NCBI GenBank assembly: GCA_013115125.1
Contig: JABANN010000093.1
Span: forward strand, 1 to 64,000
DNA length: 64,000 bases
Origin: Perkinsus olseni
Taxonomy: Eukaryota > Perkinsozoa > Perkinsida
Direction of reading: 5' to 3'
Shown here: positions 43,422 through 52,797 of the stretch, one piece after another
Numbering within the stretch: the stretch's first letter is position 1
Layout of the letters: each line of letters opens with the position of its first letter
The notes under the pieces: model-generated
Seen by the model: the letters and a program-made list of their open reading frames with translations, nothing else
Database searches by the model: none
Told to the model about the DNA's origin: nothing
Program-made: the position numbers and the translations under genes

Positions 43422-45800
43422 CTACTCCGGGGGCTCCTGGTCTTCACCATTCAGTCGAACACCACTAACCTTGCCGAGGACGTCCAACACAGCCCACCAA
43501 TCGCTGGCCATGTGACCCCGCAACAAGGACGCCTCATCATCGCCCAGCTGGACTTCTACTCTGAGGACGCCGTTCTGGTACACGGCTACCCTGTCGAAGG
43601 AGAAGAGCAACCCGACAGAGTCACCGACGGACACCTAGACAACAGGATTTCGGCACCTTCCAGGAGCATAGGGGGGACTACCTCCCGCGCTGGTCTCCAC
43701 TGCCTTGAGCTGATCTTATGCGTTCTGCCGTTCACCCAGAGGCGTACGGGGTCGTAGCCGACTAGGAGGGAGCAGAACCCAACAGCCGACTCGCCAGCAT
43801 TGGGAGCTAGAGTGGCCATGGCATCTTCCTCTACATGAAGTGATGGTAGGTTGGCAGCTGAGAATGAAGGAGAGGATGCGGACCGGCTCGAGGGGAGCTG
43901 CTGGCGGTACTTTTGGAGGGATCGATAGTGGTTAGTCCTAGAGCGAAAGTCTTCATAGCAGTAGCCGCCCTGGTGACAGTAATAGAATAATAAACCCCTC
44001 CACTGGGCAGCCTCACGCTACGAGGAAGCCTGAAGGGAACTGTCGCCAAGCTTACAACACTGATGGGCCGTGTTTACTACCTCTTGATCGGATATTTACC
44101 GAAGACCATAGCGTTGTTGATGCCTGTCTTCCTGACCGCTACAGTACCATCCTCCTCCAACTTCACACGGCTGCCCTTCACGACCGGCTCGAAGACCATC
44201 GGACGATACAGTCTTACGCAACTGAGCAGCCATGATGAGGAGAGAACAGTGGTCACTCCTCAAGCCCTATTACTAAGTCCCTTCCGCTACATTGCCAGCC
44301 CTGCCGATGATACTGATGCTAACATCAGCCCCTTGCCGCTGCTGCTCCTCTATTGGTGGAATGCTCAAGGTAACCTCAGTGCAAGGAGGGTCGCCCTCTG
44401 GCACTGACCGACCCGTTACGGCCACGATCTCGCTAGGCACCAGCTCATCAGCCAGGCGAACTTCGGCTCCCACTACTGAGCGGCCGTCCAGGTTCAACAC
44501 TGTGATCTTCACCGTGGTACGCATATCATAGGGTAAGACTCGCGGCGAGACATCGACCACTCGAGCCTGATCGAAGTACTCGAAGGCCCCTCGCAGGAGG
44601 AAACTCCGTGTAGGATTTTCCATCACTACCAACACATCCGCAGGCCCTGCGGGATCTCTCGACAACGGAGCCAGAAACTCCCTCCGGGTTTGCACCGAAG
44701 TGGCCACCTCTGCGCACGGCCGGTTTCCAATTTTCAGGTACGATATCGCGCTGAGTTCGATTCCCCCCTCCGGACAAGCTTCAACTGTAAACCGACTGCC
44801 GCCCTGGCGTGGGGCTCCCGATGGCCGCATTATGATGGGCATCGTATCACTAGAGTATGATACCACCGATCCAGCCTCATCGACTAAGGCCGAGGAGCTG
44901 ATGTCGGATACTCGGCCATTAGTACCAGCCTTGGGGAAGACGGAAGATTCCAAGTCCTCAGATATCATATCTTTACCCTCGTCCGATTCAGAGAGCTCGA
45001 AAGATATGGTACCCTTAGGAACAGACAAAACGCTCTCATCCGCGACACTCTGATCAACCGCCTTCTCATCGGCAGGGGTGTCCTTCGGTGGGGACTCGAC
45101 CGAACCCGGGTCACCGTTCCCCTCGACGATCTCGTCTGCCTCCTCCCGGCCCTCGTCGACCGTCTCCGCCACACCATCCTGCCTTCCCGCAAATTCAACT
45201 TGTTGATCCGGTACACGACTCGCCGAGGGTTCGTCCGACGGAGGCACTTCCTCCCTCTCCCCCACGGAGGGCGGCCGCTCCTCCTCGTCATTCTCAGCAG
45301 CCTTGAAGTCCGATGGCGGCGAGGGCATCAGGTCCACCAGACTACCGTGCTCATCACCGACCGATTCATTCTTCTGCCCGGTCGAAGGGATCTGTGGCTC
45401 CGATGTCGACCGGTCACTGCCTTTGCTGGCCTTCTCCTCCTCCCAGGCATGACTCAGCCTGTCCAACCGCAACAGCAACTGAACCCTCTCCCCATCCTCT
45501 ACCAGCCCTCTAAGCACACCATCTACGCACGCCTTGTCCGAGTCGCTGGTGAGAGACGGGCGAATGGAAATCAGCGTCTCCATAGCTGAAGTGAAGGAAA
45601 CACGGTCGAGGTCGAGGAAAAACGGTCGAGGAGAATCCGGCCAAACCGCCAACATCGGTATTACCTTTCATTAAAGTGGCCTTAGCTTCCGCGAGCTTAT
45701 TGATGACCTCCAACTGCTCCGCCTCTCCTTTGAGCCCTTGGACTCCTACTAAAGCTGCCACCAGATCAGGTGGCTGTCTGCTATTACCTCCCATGGGCAT
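43422..45800 (-). CDS. Neuralized homology repeat (NHR) domain protein
   Basis: Exon 1 (45665-45800) starts MPMGGNSRQPPDLVAALVG. A 79-nt intron is followed by a 1.3-kb exon (44291-45585) with a helical start, a long acidic, low-complexity middle and a beta-rich region (FTVEACPEGGIELSAISYLK, EVRLADELVPSEIVAVTG) resembling filamin/IPT-type Ig folds. The C-terminus is an NHR domain: FEPVVKGSRVKLEEDGTVAV, RKTGINNAMVF, SGGVYYSITVTRAATAMKTF, ALGLTTIDPSK, VGFCSLLVGYDPVRLWVNGR, then a 47-nt intron, VSVGDSVGLLFSFDRVAVYQ with NG, and DWWAVLDVLGKVSGVRLNG. NHR domains in animals bind substrates of RING ubiquitin ligases; no RING finger is present here. The ATG at 43819, inside the domain, is internal rather than the true start. 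Confidence 0.72.
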
Positions 45801-45883
45801 AGGTTAATCAACTGCGCGGCAAAAGTATCACCCAAGGGACAGACACTCGAACACAATGGCGGGAGCAGATAACAGGAAACTCG

Positions 45884-46387
45884 TCAGAGTGCTTGGGAAG
45901 CACTTCCATCTACTTTGGGCGCTGCTGCTGCTGCTGATGACGAGGACATCTCCTTCCAGGCCTGACAACACCCGGTACCCAACCCAACCCACCCCACTAT
46001 CACCACTACCTGATACCGGCCTGTATAGTACCCAGCATAATACCAACTCATGCACAGATTGCTCAGCTCTGGGTCCTCGGGCAGCGGCATCATCATGCCA
46101 CTTGGAGCTGTCGTTGGAGTGGCGGTAGTAGTAGCGGCAGCCGCAGTCTGGCCTTCCTCCCCCTCGTTATCATTCGCAGGCCCCTGCGCCTTCTCCTCTC
46201 CCACACAGCCACTAAGCGCTTCCTCATGCAGCGAAGGCTCTCGATGAGTACTACTCGAGGACGACACTCTCTCGATGAGCTTATCGATCTCAGCAACAGC
46301 CTCAACGTCGTCACCATCAGCATCCAACTGCCGCATTACCACAGCCGTCAACTCATTAAAGGTGTCCAATAGCAAGTCCGCGGACAT
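45884..46387 (-). CDS. SMN-like YG-box protein
   Basis: A small two-exon gene: ATG at 46387 (MSADLLLDTFNELTAVVMRQ), one intron of about 44 nt, stop at 45884, giving about 150 residues. Just before the intron lies a YG box, PELSNLCMSWYYAGYYTG-RYQ, matching the self-association motif of the survival motor neuron protein (human SWYMSGYHTGYYMG). The N-terminal acidic helix could be the Gemin2-binding segment. The middle is Ser/Ala/Thr-rich and there is no Tudor domain, as in fission yeast and some protist SMN proteins. It would act in snRNP assembly, which suits an intron-rich genome. It lies 83 bases downstream of the NHR gene start, on the same strand side. Confidence 0.72.
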   Translation of the reverse strand: MSADLLLDTFNELTAVVMRQLDADGDDVEAVAEIDKLIERVSSSSSTHREPSLHEEALSGCVGEEKAQGPANDNEGEEGQTAAAATTTATPTTAPSGMMMPLPEDPELSNLCMSWYYAGYYTGRYQVVVIVGWVGLGTGCCQAWKEMSSSSAAAAAPKVDGSASQAL

Positions 46388-47290
46388 CTCGAAACAACCC
46401 TAGAACTAGACCATCCATAGAAGGAACCCAACACTAGAAGTGACGAGATCATGGTGATTAGGAAGCTGTCTGCCGACTGTCACAATTGGAGTTCTCCCAG
46501 ATCTCCAGCACCGCCATCCGTTCTTAGAGACCGGCAGACATCTACCATAACGGATGGACGAAGGCCAGTCCCGAGGTTACGTGGACATACTCGAATTGAT
46601 GCCTTGGGTGAGAGATGAGGTACCGATAGCTCAGCTACGTCCTAAGCATTGGCAACGAGGCCTCAGAAGCGGAGACAGCTACAGTATCAGCAGCGCACTT
46701 CTCCGTGGGAATAATCCTCAGGCGGTAAATCCCCATGATCTACGCTAGAGCGTCTCCTCAACCGCTGGTGGGTGTCTTGAAACGATCCGGGTAGCGTGAG
46801 CACATAACAACAGCAAACGGCGGTCAGCGTCATGGCCATAGAGACTTATAGACGCGTTCCTTAGGTACAGCAACCCCCGAACCGGTCAGGATATTCACTC
46901 CACCGCGCGATAGGGCATTGATTTTTAACAAGGTAGCCAAGACCCTCTCCCCCCGTGTTACAAGGCAGTGAAAGTCGGCTTGCCCTCGCAGGTCTGACTC
47001 TAGTTAGCTTTTCACTAGGTATGACCTCGTCGGGACAAATGCGAGTTCCAGTGATATCGAAGTCTTCAGAGTATTCGAAATCAGCAGGCTGACCCGTCCT
47101 CCAATCAAGTGCAGTTGTCCCTTCGGTACTACCGCTCAGCTCCTCATCGCCCCAGAATTCAACTGCCGTCTCGCCGAGAGACGCTAAGCATATCCAAGAA
47201 CCCCATCACGGCCGCCAAGAAACCATCGTCCACAAATACTGCACACAAATCCAACACCGGCAATAACAACAGAAACCGCACAACAGGCCG
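46388..47290. other. Longest gap in the minus-strand cluster; nothing recognised
   Basis: About 900 bases. A plus-strand frame at 46554-46748 (VDILELMPWVRDEVPIAQLR) looks coding-like but is isolated. No RNA gene or repeat seen. Confidence 0.4.
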
Positions 47291-48964
47291 TTAGTCCTTC
47301 GTTGCTGCTGCTTTCTTCAGTGGCTGAGTGAGCAAGTGGCCCATCTTCACTTTATCCCCCACTTCCACCGCCCAATCCATCGACTGAGGGGCTTCGAACA
47401 TCATCACGATGGTGCTGCCGAGCCTGCCATACAACTAGTATACATCCCGGCCCAGCAGCAGCGGGCCTTACATAAAAGTCCCTATTGGATCACCGTGCTG
47501 GAAGGCGTTGTCAAAGAGCCTCGTCCGGATCTCCCCTCCGGTGTACACTGAGACTGATCGCAGCTGATTCGTACGCAGTTTGTTCTCGAAGGCAAGCTTT
47601 ATGCCACCCACGTTGTACCTAATAATATACGGTGACCGTCCAACTAGAGCATTACTGAGATCTATGCGGTCCAACTTCCAATACCACACCAACGGTAACT
47701 CTCCTCAGATTAGAACACGAGGCTCTCAAAACCACACGCAATTTGCCCATCGTGGATTCGTCGGAATGAGCAATTTCGTTCCTCCCTGCCCCCCCCCCAC
47801 CTATTACGCTGCAACCGGTACGTAGTGGCACTGTCCGAACGCCCAAGTCCCCGATAAGACCACTCTCTCATTCGCTGTGAATAGGTCGTCCACTGCAGAG
47901 GCGAACGGCTTCATCACAGGCAGCACGTCTCCTGGAAAGTGCCTTGAAGAGCATCCAATGACCCACACTCGGATTCTTATGTGCTACCGGGCCTGCTGCA
48001 ACTGGAATTTCGTGGGCGAATGGAATCTATGGTAGTCGCCTGGAGAGAGGTAGATCACCGCGTACCTGATCGCATACCATAAAAGAGAGAACTCACAAAG
48101 CAGCACGTACATGAGTTTGGATTCTGGATGCAGCCTCCTCATAGGGTCCACTCCCAAGAAGCCCGACAGCATGTAAGTGCCGCCCTTTACCCCAGATATC
48201 GTCGGGTCCAGTTGAGAGACTCTCGTTTGCCCTCCTATGAGTATTAAAATACCACAACAAGTGTAACGACGCGACGATTACGGTCAATCACTCCAAGGTT
48301 GACTACCTCTCCATCGCAAGGACAGACCATCGTAGTCGGAGCAACATCCTCCATGGGCCGTGCCTGAGACTGTTTGCCAAGCCACCAAGCGCCGGCACCT
48401 TTCACTACCCCGTCTTTGAGAGCTCGTGTGAAGAATTCCTGGAAGGAGTGGTATGCATCTAGTGGATACCGTATTTCCGTGAGATCAGCCCCAGTGGCCT
48501 TCGCATAGAGTTTAAAAAGGGGTTCCCTCATCTTCACAGGCAGCGTCCGCGACATCAGACTGCCGGTGATCCGACTCCGAGTGCCTACCAAACGGCCATG
48601 GACCAACAACGGCGGCCGAGCCACTTACGGCCGAACACAAGCCTCGAGTAGAAGAGAGTACTGGGAGATGTTATACCACTAGGGTTGCCCACTACTTCGA
48701 TGACCTGAAGCGAGCGTGGGCAGGGTTGATGGTATTCACAATGTACCTCATTATACTTATACTGGAATCCTAGCATGACGATGGCCCCGGCAGCAGCCAC
48801 GTACAACTTCCGTCGTCGGGTTGCCAACTTCCGCTGCTCTTCCACCGAGAACCTGCGCTAAGGATTCCTTCCATCCCGAGGGCTCCCTCCGTCCATTACC
48901 TTGCCCCTAACTTCAGAGCCGCCTTAGTCTTCTCAGAAGGTCCAAATGTTGGGATCGAGAACAT
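47291..48964 (-). CDS. PSD: Phosphatidylserine decarboxylase
   Basis: Converts phosphatidylserine to phosphatidylethanolamine. Exon 1 (ATG 48964, MFSIPTFGPSEKTKAALKLG) is joined by a 46-nt intron to FSVEEQRKLATRRRKLYVAA and a membrane segment GAIVMLGFQYKYN. Then come RSRITGSLMSRTLPVKMREP, ADLTEIRYPLDAYHSFQEFF, CPCDGEVVNLG, SPGDYHRFHSPTKF (the conserved YHRFH), HFPGDVLPVM, VNERVVL-like sequence (ANERVVLSGTW), YNVGGIKLAFENKLRTNQ, FQHGDPIGTF and, across an intron, MLGSTIVMMFEAP. LGST is the self-cleavage motif whose Ser becomes the pyruvoyl group, so the enzyme should be active. It ends PLKKAATKD at 47291. The N-terminal membrane helix fits a type I, mitochondrial or ER, PSD. All joins are short GT-AG introns. 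Confidence 0.9.
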
Positions 48965-49019
48965 GTTGGCAAGGAGCCTTAAAGTGGTTACACTCACATG
49001 AATGCGCAGAGGGGAGGAA

Positions 49020-49058
49020 AAATACCGTCGCTGGGATTCGAACTCGCGCCGAGATCCA
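49020..49058 (-). other. tRNA T-arm/acceptor-like sequence upstream of PSD
   Basis: On the minus strand: CGCGAG-TTCGAAT-CCCAG, then CGACGGT-A, then TTTTT. It lies about 55 bases before the PSD start codon, in the 5' flank or a 5' UTR intron. No matching 5' half of a tRNA is found upstream, so it is not a complete tRNA gene. Confidence 0.55.
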
Positions 49059-49508
49059 CCACCATGACTAATGTAGGTTGACGAACGCAATATGCGTTGG
49101 GTGTAGAAAAAGAAGATAAAAAAGGATGTATGAAAGAGTCGTGTACAAGGGGCGTACGATGACCCCGACGACTGTTAGAGGTTGTGCTGCACTGTGCGGG
49201 CCGCACGTTCACAGGGACAGCTCACAGCGGAGATATTCCGCACAGTTTACACCTGTCGATTGTGGTGGTGAGCGACGCCTCTGTTATTACGTTCAGAAAC
49301 CGAGAGAGCGCACTCTCTGTTATCGGCATAAACCGCTCCATGTGGTTGTGGTGACACCGTTGCGAGAGACTGTCACCACCTAGTCACGCTAGGGGAGGCC
49401 CCCTTGCCCCGCCAGGGGTTGGCTCCCGACGATGGTGATGACGCTAGGACGGTCTTGTTGTTCTGTAGTTATTATTTACTTGGTATTCCGTGATTCTGTT
49501 GAACTATA

Positions 49509-50281
49509 ATGGCTTCTTACTTTTCGGCAGAGAACCCAGTTTACACGCCGGTAAGGAGACAGGAGGACTTGGATCATGATGATGGTGATTTCAAAAACGT
49601 GACAGCTGTCGAAGGTAAACGCCTCCGTTATCGTCATTGTCTGATTGTGTCTGCCTTCAGAAGCAAATGCCATAGCGAGCATGCTGCCCAGTGTGGTGGA
49701 GCAAGAGTCGCCTCAGCAGCTGGCTTCATTTATAATAGAGATGTCGAATGAGATATCCAAGCTTGAAGAGAGGCTCCGACTGGAACAAGAGAAGAACAGC
49801 TCTCAGGCAAATGAGATTCTTCTCTTAGAGCAACAACTCGCCTCCCTGCCATCCCCTCCAACGGAGGTTGGCCCGTCTTCTGATGCGTCCGCTGATATAT
49901 CGGCTCAACGAGATCGTGCATCGTCATCAAGTGTTAAGGGCAAGCTGTCCCCCGCTGAAATCTTCGCGATTTACGGTATTAACGAGTCCTGTCGGAAGGC
50001 CCTGAACAAGTCCCCATTACTGGCCACACGTTCACGACGGCAGAGGGTTGCCGACATGTTCATGGCAGTCCTTCAGGAGATGGACGGCAGTGAGGCTCTC
50101 CATCAGGTAGTAGCGGCAGGGTGGTTATTCGCTCGTGATTCGTCCATGTTATCAGTCTGGCAAGGAACCTTCGAGCGATGAATCACCTGATTATAACGCT
50201 ATCTTCGTGGAATGCATGAAGGCAGTTCAAAGGCATACCTCCCCTTCCAGTCAACGGAAGTGGGTTCCTAAGAGAGACTAA
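49509..50281 (+). CDS. Tandem paralogue A, coiled-coil protein
   Basis: Three exons. Exon 1 begins MASYFSAENPVYTPVRRQED (ATG 49509). An intron of about 45 nt leads to exon 2: ASMLPSVVEQESPQQLASFI, the coiled coil EMSNEISKLEERLRLEQEK, LLLEQQLASL, a variable linker, and SPLLATRSRRQRVADMFMAV with LQEMDGSEALHQ. A 49-nt intron (from the GTAGTAGCGG at about 50107) joins exon 3, PDYNAIFVECMKAVQRHTSP and RKWVPKRD. The unspliced frame would instead end ...VWQGTFER. Paralogue B at 50801-51566 has the same three-exon structure. No known domain is recognised. On the plus strand, inside an otherwise minus-strand cluster. Confidence 0.7.
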
Positions 50282-50294
50282 CTCCTCTATGCTT

Positions 50295-50295
50295 C

Positions 50296-50332
<37 letters not shown>
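50295..50332 (+). repeat. (CAA)n microsatellite
   Basis: About 12 uninterrupted CAA units, 14 bases after the stop of paralogue A, in its probable 3' UTR. Paralogue B has no CAA run in the same place, only a short TTC run near 51600. Confidence 0.95.
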
Positions 50333-50800
50333 CTAAAGTGTCAAGTTGGGCATCTTTTTGTTCGGTATGCTGGGAACCGTAAAAGTCGTCAATCATTCAC
50401 GTGGTCCATGTCCTGCGGCTACTGCCGTTGGTGCTTACCATCAACCACTCAGAAAACTTTGTTGATGATGAACTTTTAAGTGACGCCCCTACCATTTTGT
50501 CATGATGATAGAGGGCTGATATTCAACAAAAAACCACCTCCAGTTGTCGTCGTACTAGTCTCGCACCCGCCACCCTGCAGACGGGATGCAACCTTCATTT
50601 GGTAGATATTCGTCGTCGTAGTCGTCGTCACATTTCATTTCAGCACTCTGATAGTCGCGGTTGTGTTGCCGAGTTCGGTACTTATGGTTTGGAGGCCTTT
50701 CAATTTGCGGCATGGAATCGAATTCTGTTGAAGGTGGAGAACTGCTGTATTGACCTGCTTGTTTGAGGTGAGTTCCTTCGCTTACATTTTTCTGTCGAAG

Positions 50801-51566
50801 TATGATTACTCCACTTCCGTTGGGGTGCCCAAGAGAGCAGACTCAGGAGGAAGCTATTAATGACGAGGCCACCCTTCAAGGTGAATGTCTCTCGATGTTT
50901 GTGCCCTCATCTGTCTTTATCGTCATTCAGAAGTCGATGCCATAAAGACCGTGCTGTTTAGTGTGGTGGAGCAAGAGTCGCCGCAGCAGCTGGCTTCATT
51001 TATAATAGAGATGTCGAATGAGATATCCAAGCTTGAAGAGAGGCTCCGACTGGAACAAGAGAAGAGCAGCTCTCAGGCTAATAAGACTCTGCTCTTAGAG
51101 CAACAACTCGCTTCCTTGCCATCCCCTCCAACGGAGGTTGGCTCGTCTTCCGGTGCGTCCGACAACGAATCGGCTCAACAAGATCGTCGGCCCTCACCGC
51201 CTAGTGTGAAGGGCATGAAGTCCCCTGGTGAGGTTGCTGTAGAATACGGTATTAGCGGATCGTCTCGGGCCGCCTATAACTCCCCATTACTGGCCACACG
51301 TTCACGACGGCAGAGGGTTGCCGACATGTTCATGGCAGTCCTTCAGGAGATGGACGGCAGTGAGGCTGTCCATCAGGTAGTAGCGGCAGGGCTGCTATCC
51401 GCTCGTGATTGGTCCATGTTATCAGTCTGGCAAGGAGTTCTGTAGAGGTTTTCCAAATGATATAACTCCGGACTACAACGCAATCGCCACGGAGTGTATG
51501 AAAGCCGTTCGACGGCAGATTTATTCGAGCAGCCACAGGAAGTGGGTACCGAAGAAAGGAGAGTAG
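50801..51566 (+). CDS. Tandem paralogue B, coiled-coil protein
   Basis: Exon 1 (ATG 50801) reads MITPLPLGCPREQTQEEAIN and is unlike exon 1 of paralogue A, while exon 2 repeats VVEQESPQQLASFIIEMSNE and the coiled coil almost base for base. The linker is diverged (KSPGEVAVEYGISGSSRAAY against LSPAEIFAIYGINESCRKAL), and the block from CTCCCCATTACTGGCC to the second intron's start is again nearly identical. Exon 3 gives PDYNAIATECMKAVRRQIYS and RKWVPKKGE. Intron positions are the same as in A. This mosaic points to recent duplication with later gene conversion or selection on the linker. Function unknown. Confidence 0.7.
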
Positions 51567-52540
51567 CCCCTGTGATTGCTTGGTTGCAGTACAGGAGTTC
51601 TTCTTCTTCTTCTCCTTAACTGAAGTTCATCGTTATGAACGCTATTGTGTAACTACAAGGCATTCCTTGTGCTCGTCGACGACTTCTGTTCACTATCAAG
51701 GATGATCGAAACTAGCTATCTCGAGTGGAGCTGAACTCCAGCTGTTGGAGCCTCAACTTGATGCATTCTGGCCAAGAAATCACTCAAAGCTAGTTATTTT
51801 TGCTGCCTGCGTTAGTTTCTGTGGTTTTCTCTGGCTCCGCGTTCGTAATTGGAATTGAGGCTACGATGGCAATTGTTCAGTCGCACCGAACACGCTGCGA
51901 GTCGTGGATCACGAACCGTGACGAACCCTAGGGCTGGTTGCTCATGGCGTGTCATGAAATGTAAATATTCGAGCAAGTGGAATGGCCCGGCTGAGTTCTG
52001 TCTGGGAACCGCTTCTCTCTGACTCCGTGACGTTAACGTCTAGGGATGTCCACTGTGGCCTATTTTGCCAAAGACTGTATGATCGTACCAGATTGGCGTC
52101 CCCTCCAGGTGTGGAGTATCATTGGTAACGCGTGTAATATTAGGTGCAAGTGAACAGTTGGCAAAAGGCAAGTGCTCTAGACTCTCGTGCTCGCCGTGCC
52201 CGCATTGAATTGGTATACAAGCTGTATAATACAGCTCTCTCCAGCCTGCATATGCGATACTCGACCGATACACATTGACGATTCTTCCGTAGTTGCTGCA
52301 CGGGCGGCGTCATGGTGACGCCGTCACGGTGGGCTAGGGCGTCACTTGGGTTGAGACGAGATTTCGTCGCTTCGCGCGCCTGATAATGGCCTAATACTCC
52401 TTAACACAATCGCATGGCTTGCACTGAAGTATACTTTACTGGCATGATCTGTTCTTTCACCGTGTATCGCAGGTAAATGACGCGACCACTGACAGTTCAA
52501 TTGAACCACTATACACAAAAAAACACACTCAAATGACAGG
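51567..52540. other. Intergenic; nothing recognised besides the next tRNA
   Basis: Short frames only (52040-52273 on the minus strand has no motif). A CGGCGTCATGGTGACGCCG hairpin lies near 52305. Confidence 0.45.
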
Positions 52541-52612
52541 TCCGCGGTAGTATAGTGGTGAGTATTCCTGCCTGTCACGCAGGAGACCCGGGTTCAATTC
52601 CCGGCCGCGGAA
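52541..52612 (+). tRNA. tRNA-Asp (GTC)
   Basis: Full cloverleaf: acceptor TCCGCGG with CCGCGGA, D-arm GTAGTATAGTGGTGAGTAT, anticodon stem CCTGC/GCAGG around CTGTCAC (anticodon GTC), and T-arm CCGGG-TTCAATT-CCCGG. Followed by CTTTTC, a Pol III terminator. Confidence 0.95.
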
Positions 52613-52797
52613 CTTTTCTGCTATTGTTCCGGGCAACGTGAACTATGAATTTACATGGTACATATGTTACGCTCTTGAGTTTGGCCTCGCTACAGCCCTA
52701 ACTGAGACAATCCACGCATTATCTGGTATCTTTCGAGACAAGAATGTCACGAATACTCTCGAGCAGGGCTCGGAGGCTCTCAGGAGAAGCAGTGGAG

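Noticed and set aside
43640-43720. Frame break inside the NHR domain
   Set aside because: A 47-nt GT-AG intron between WRPARE and VSVGDSVG restores a continuous domain.
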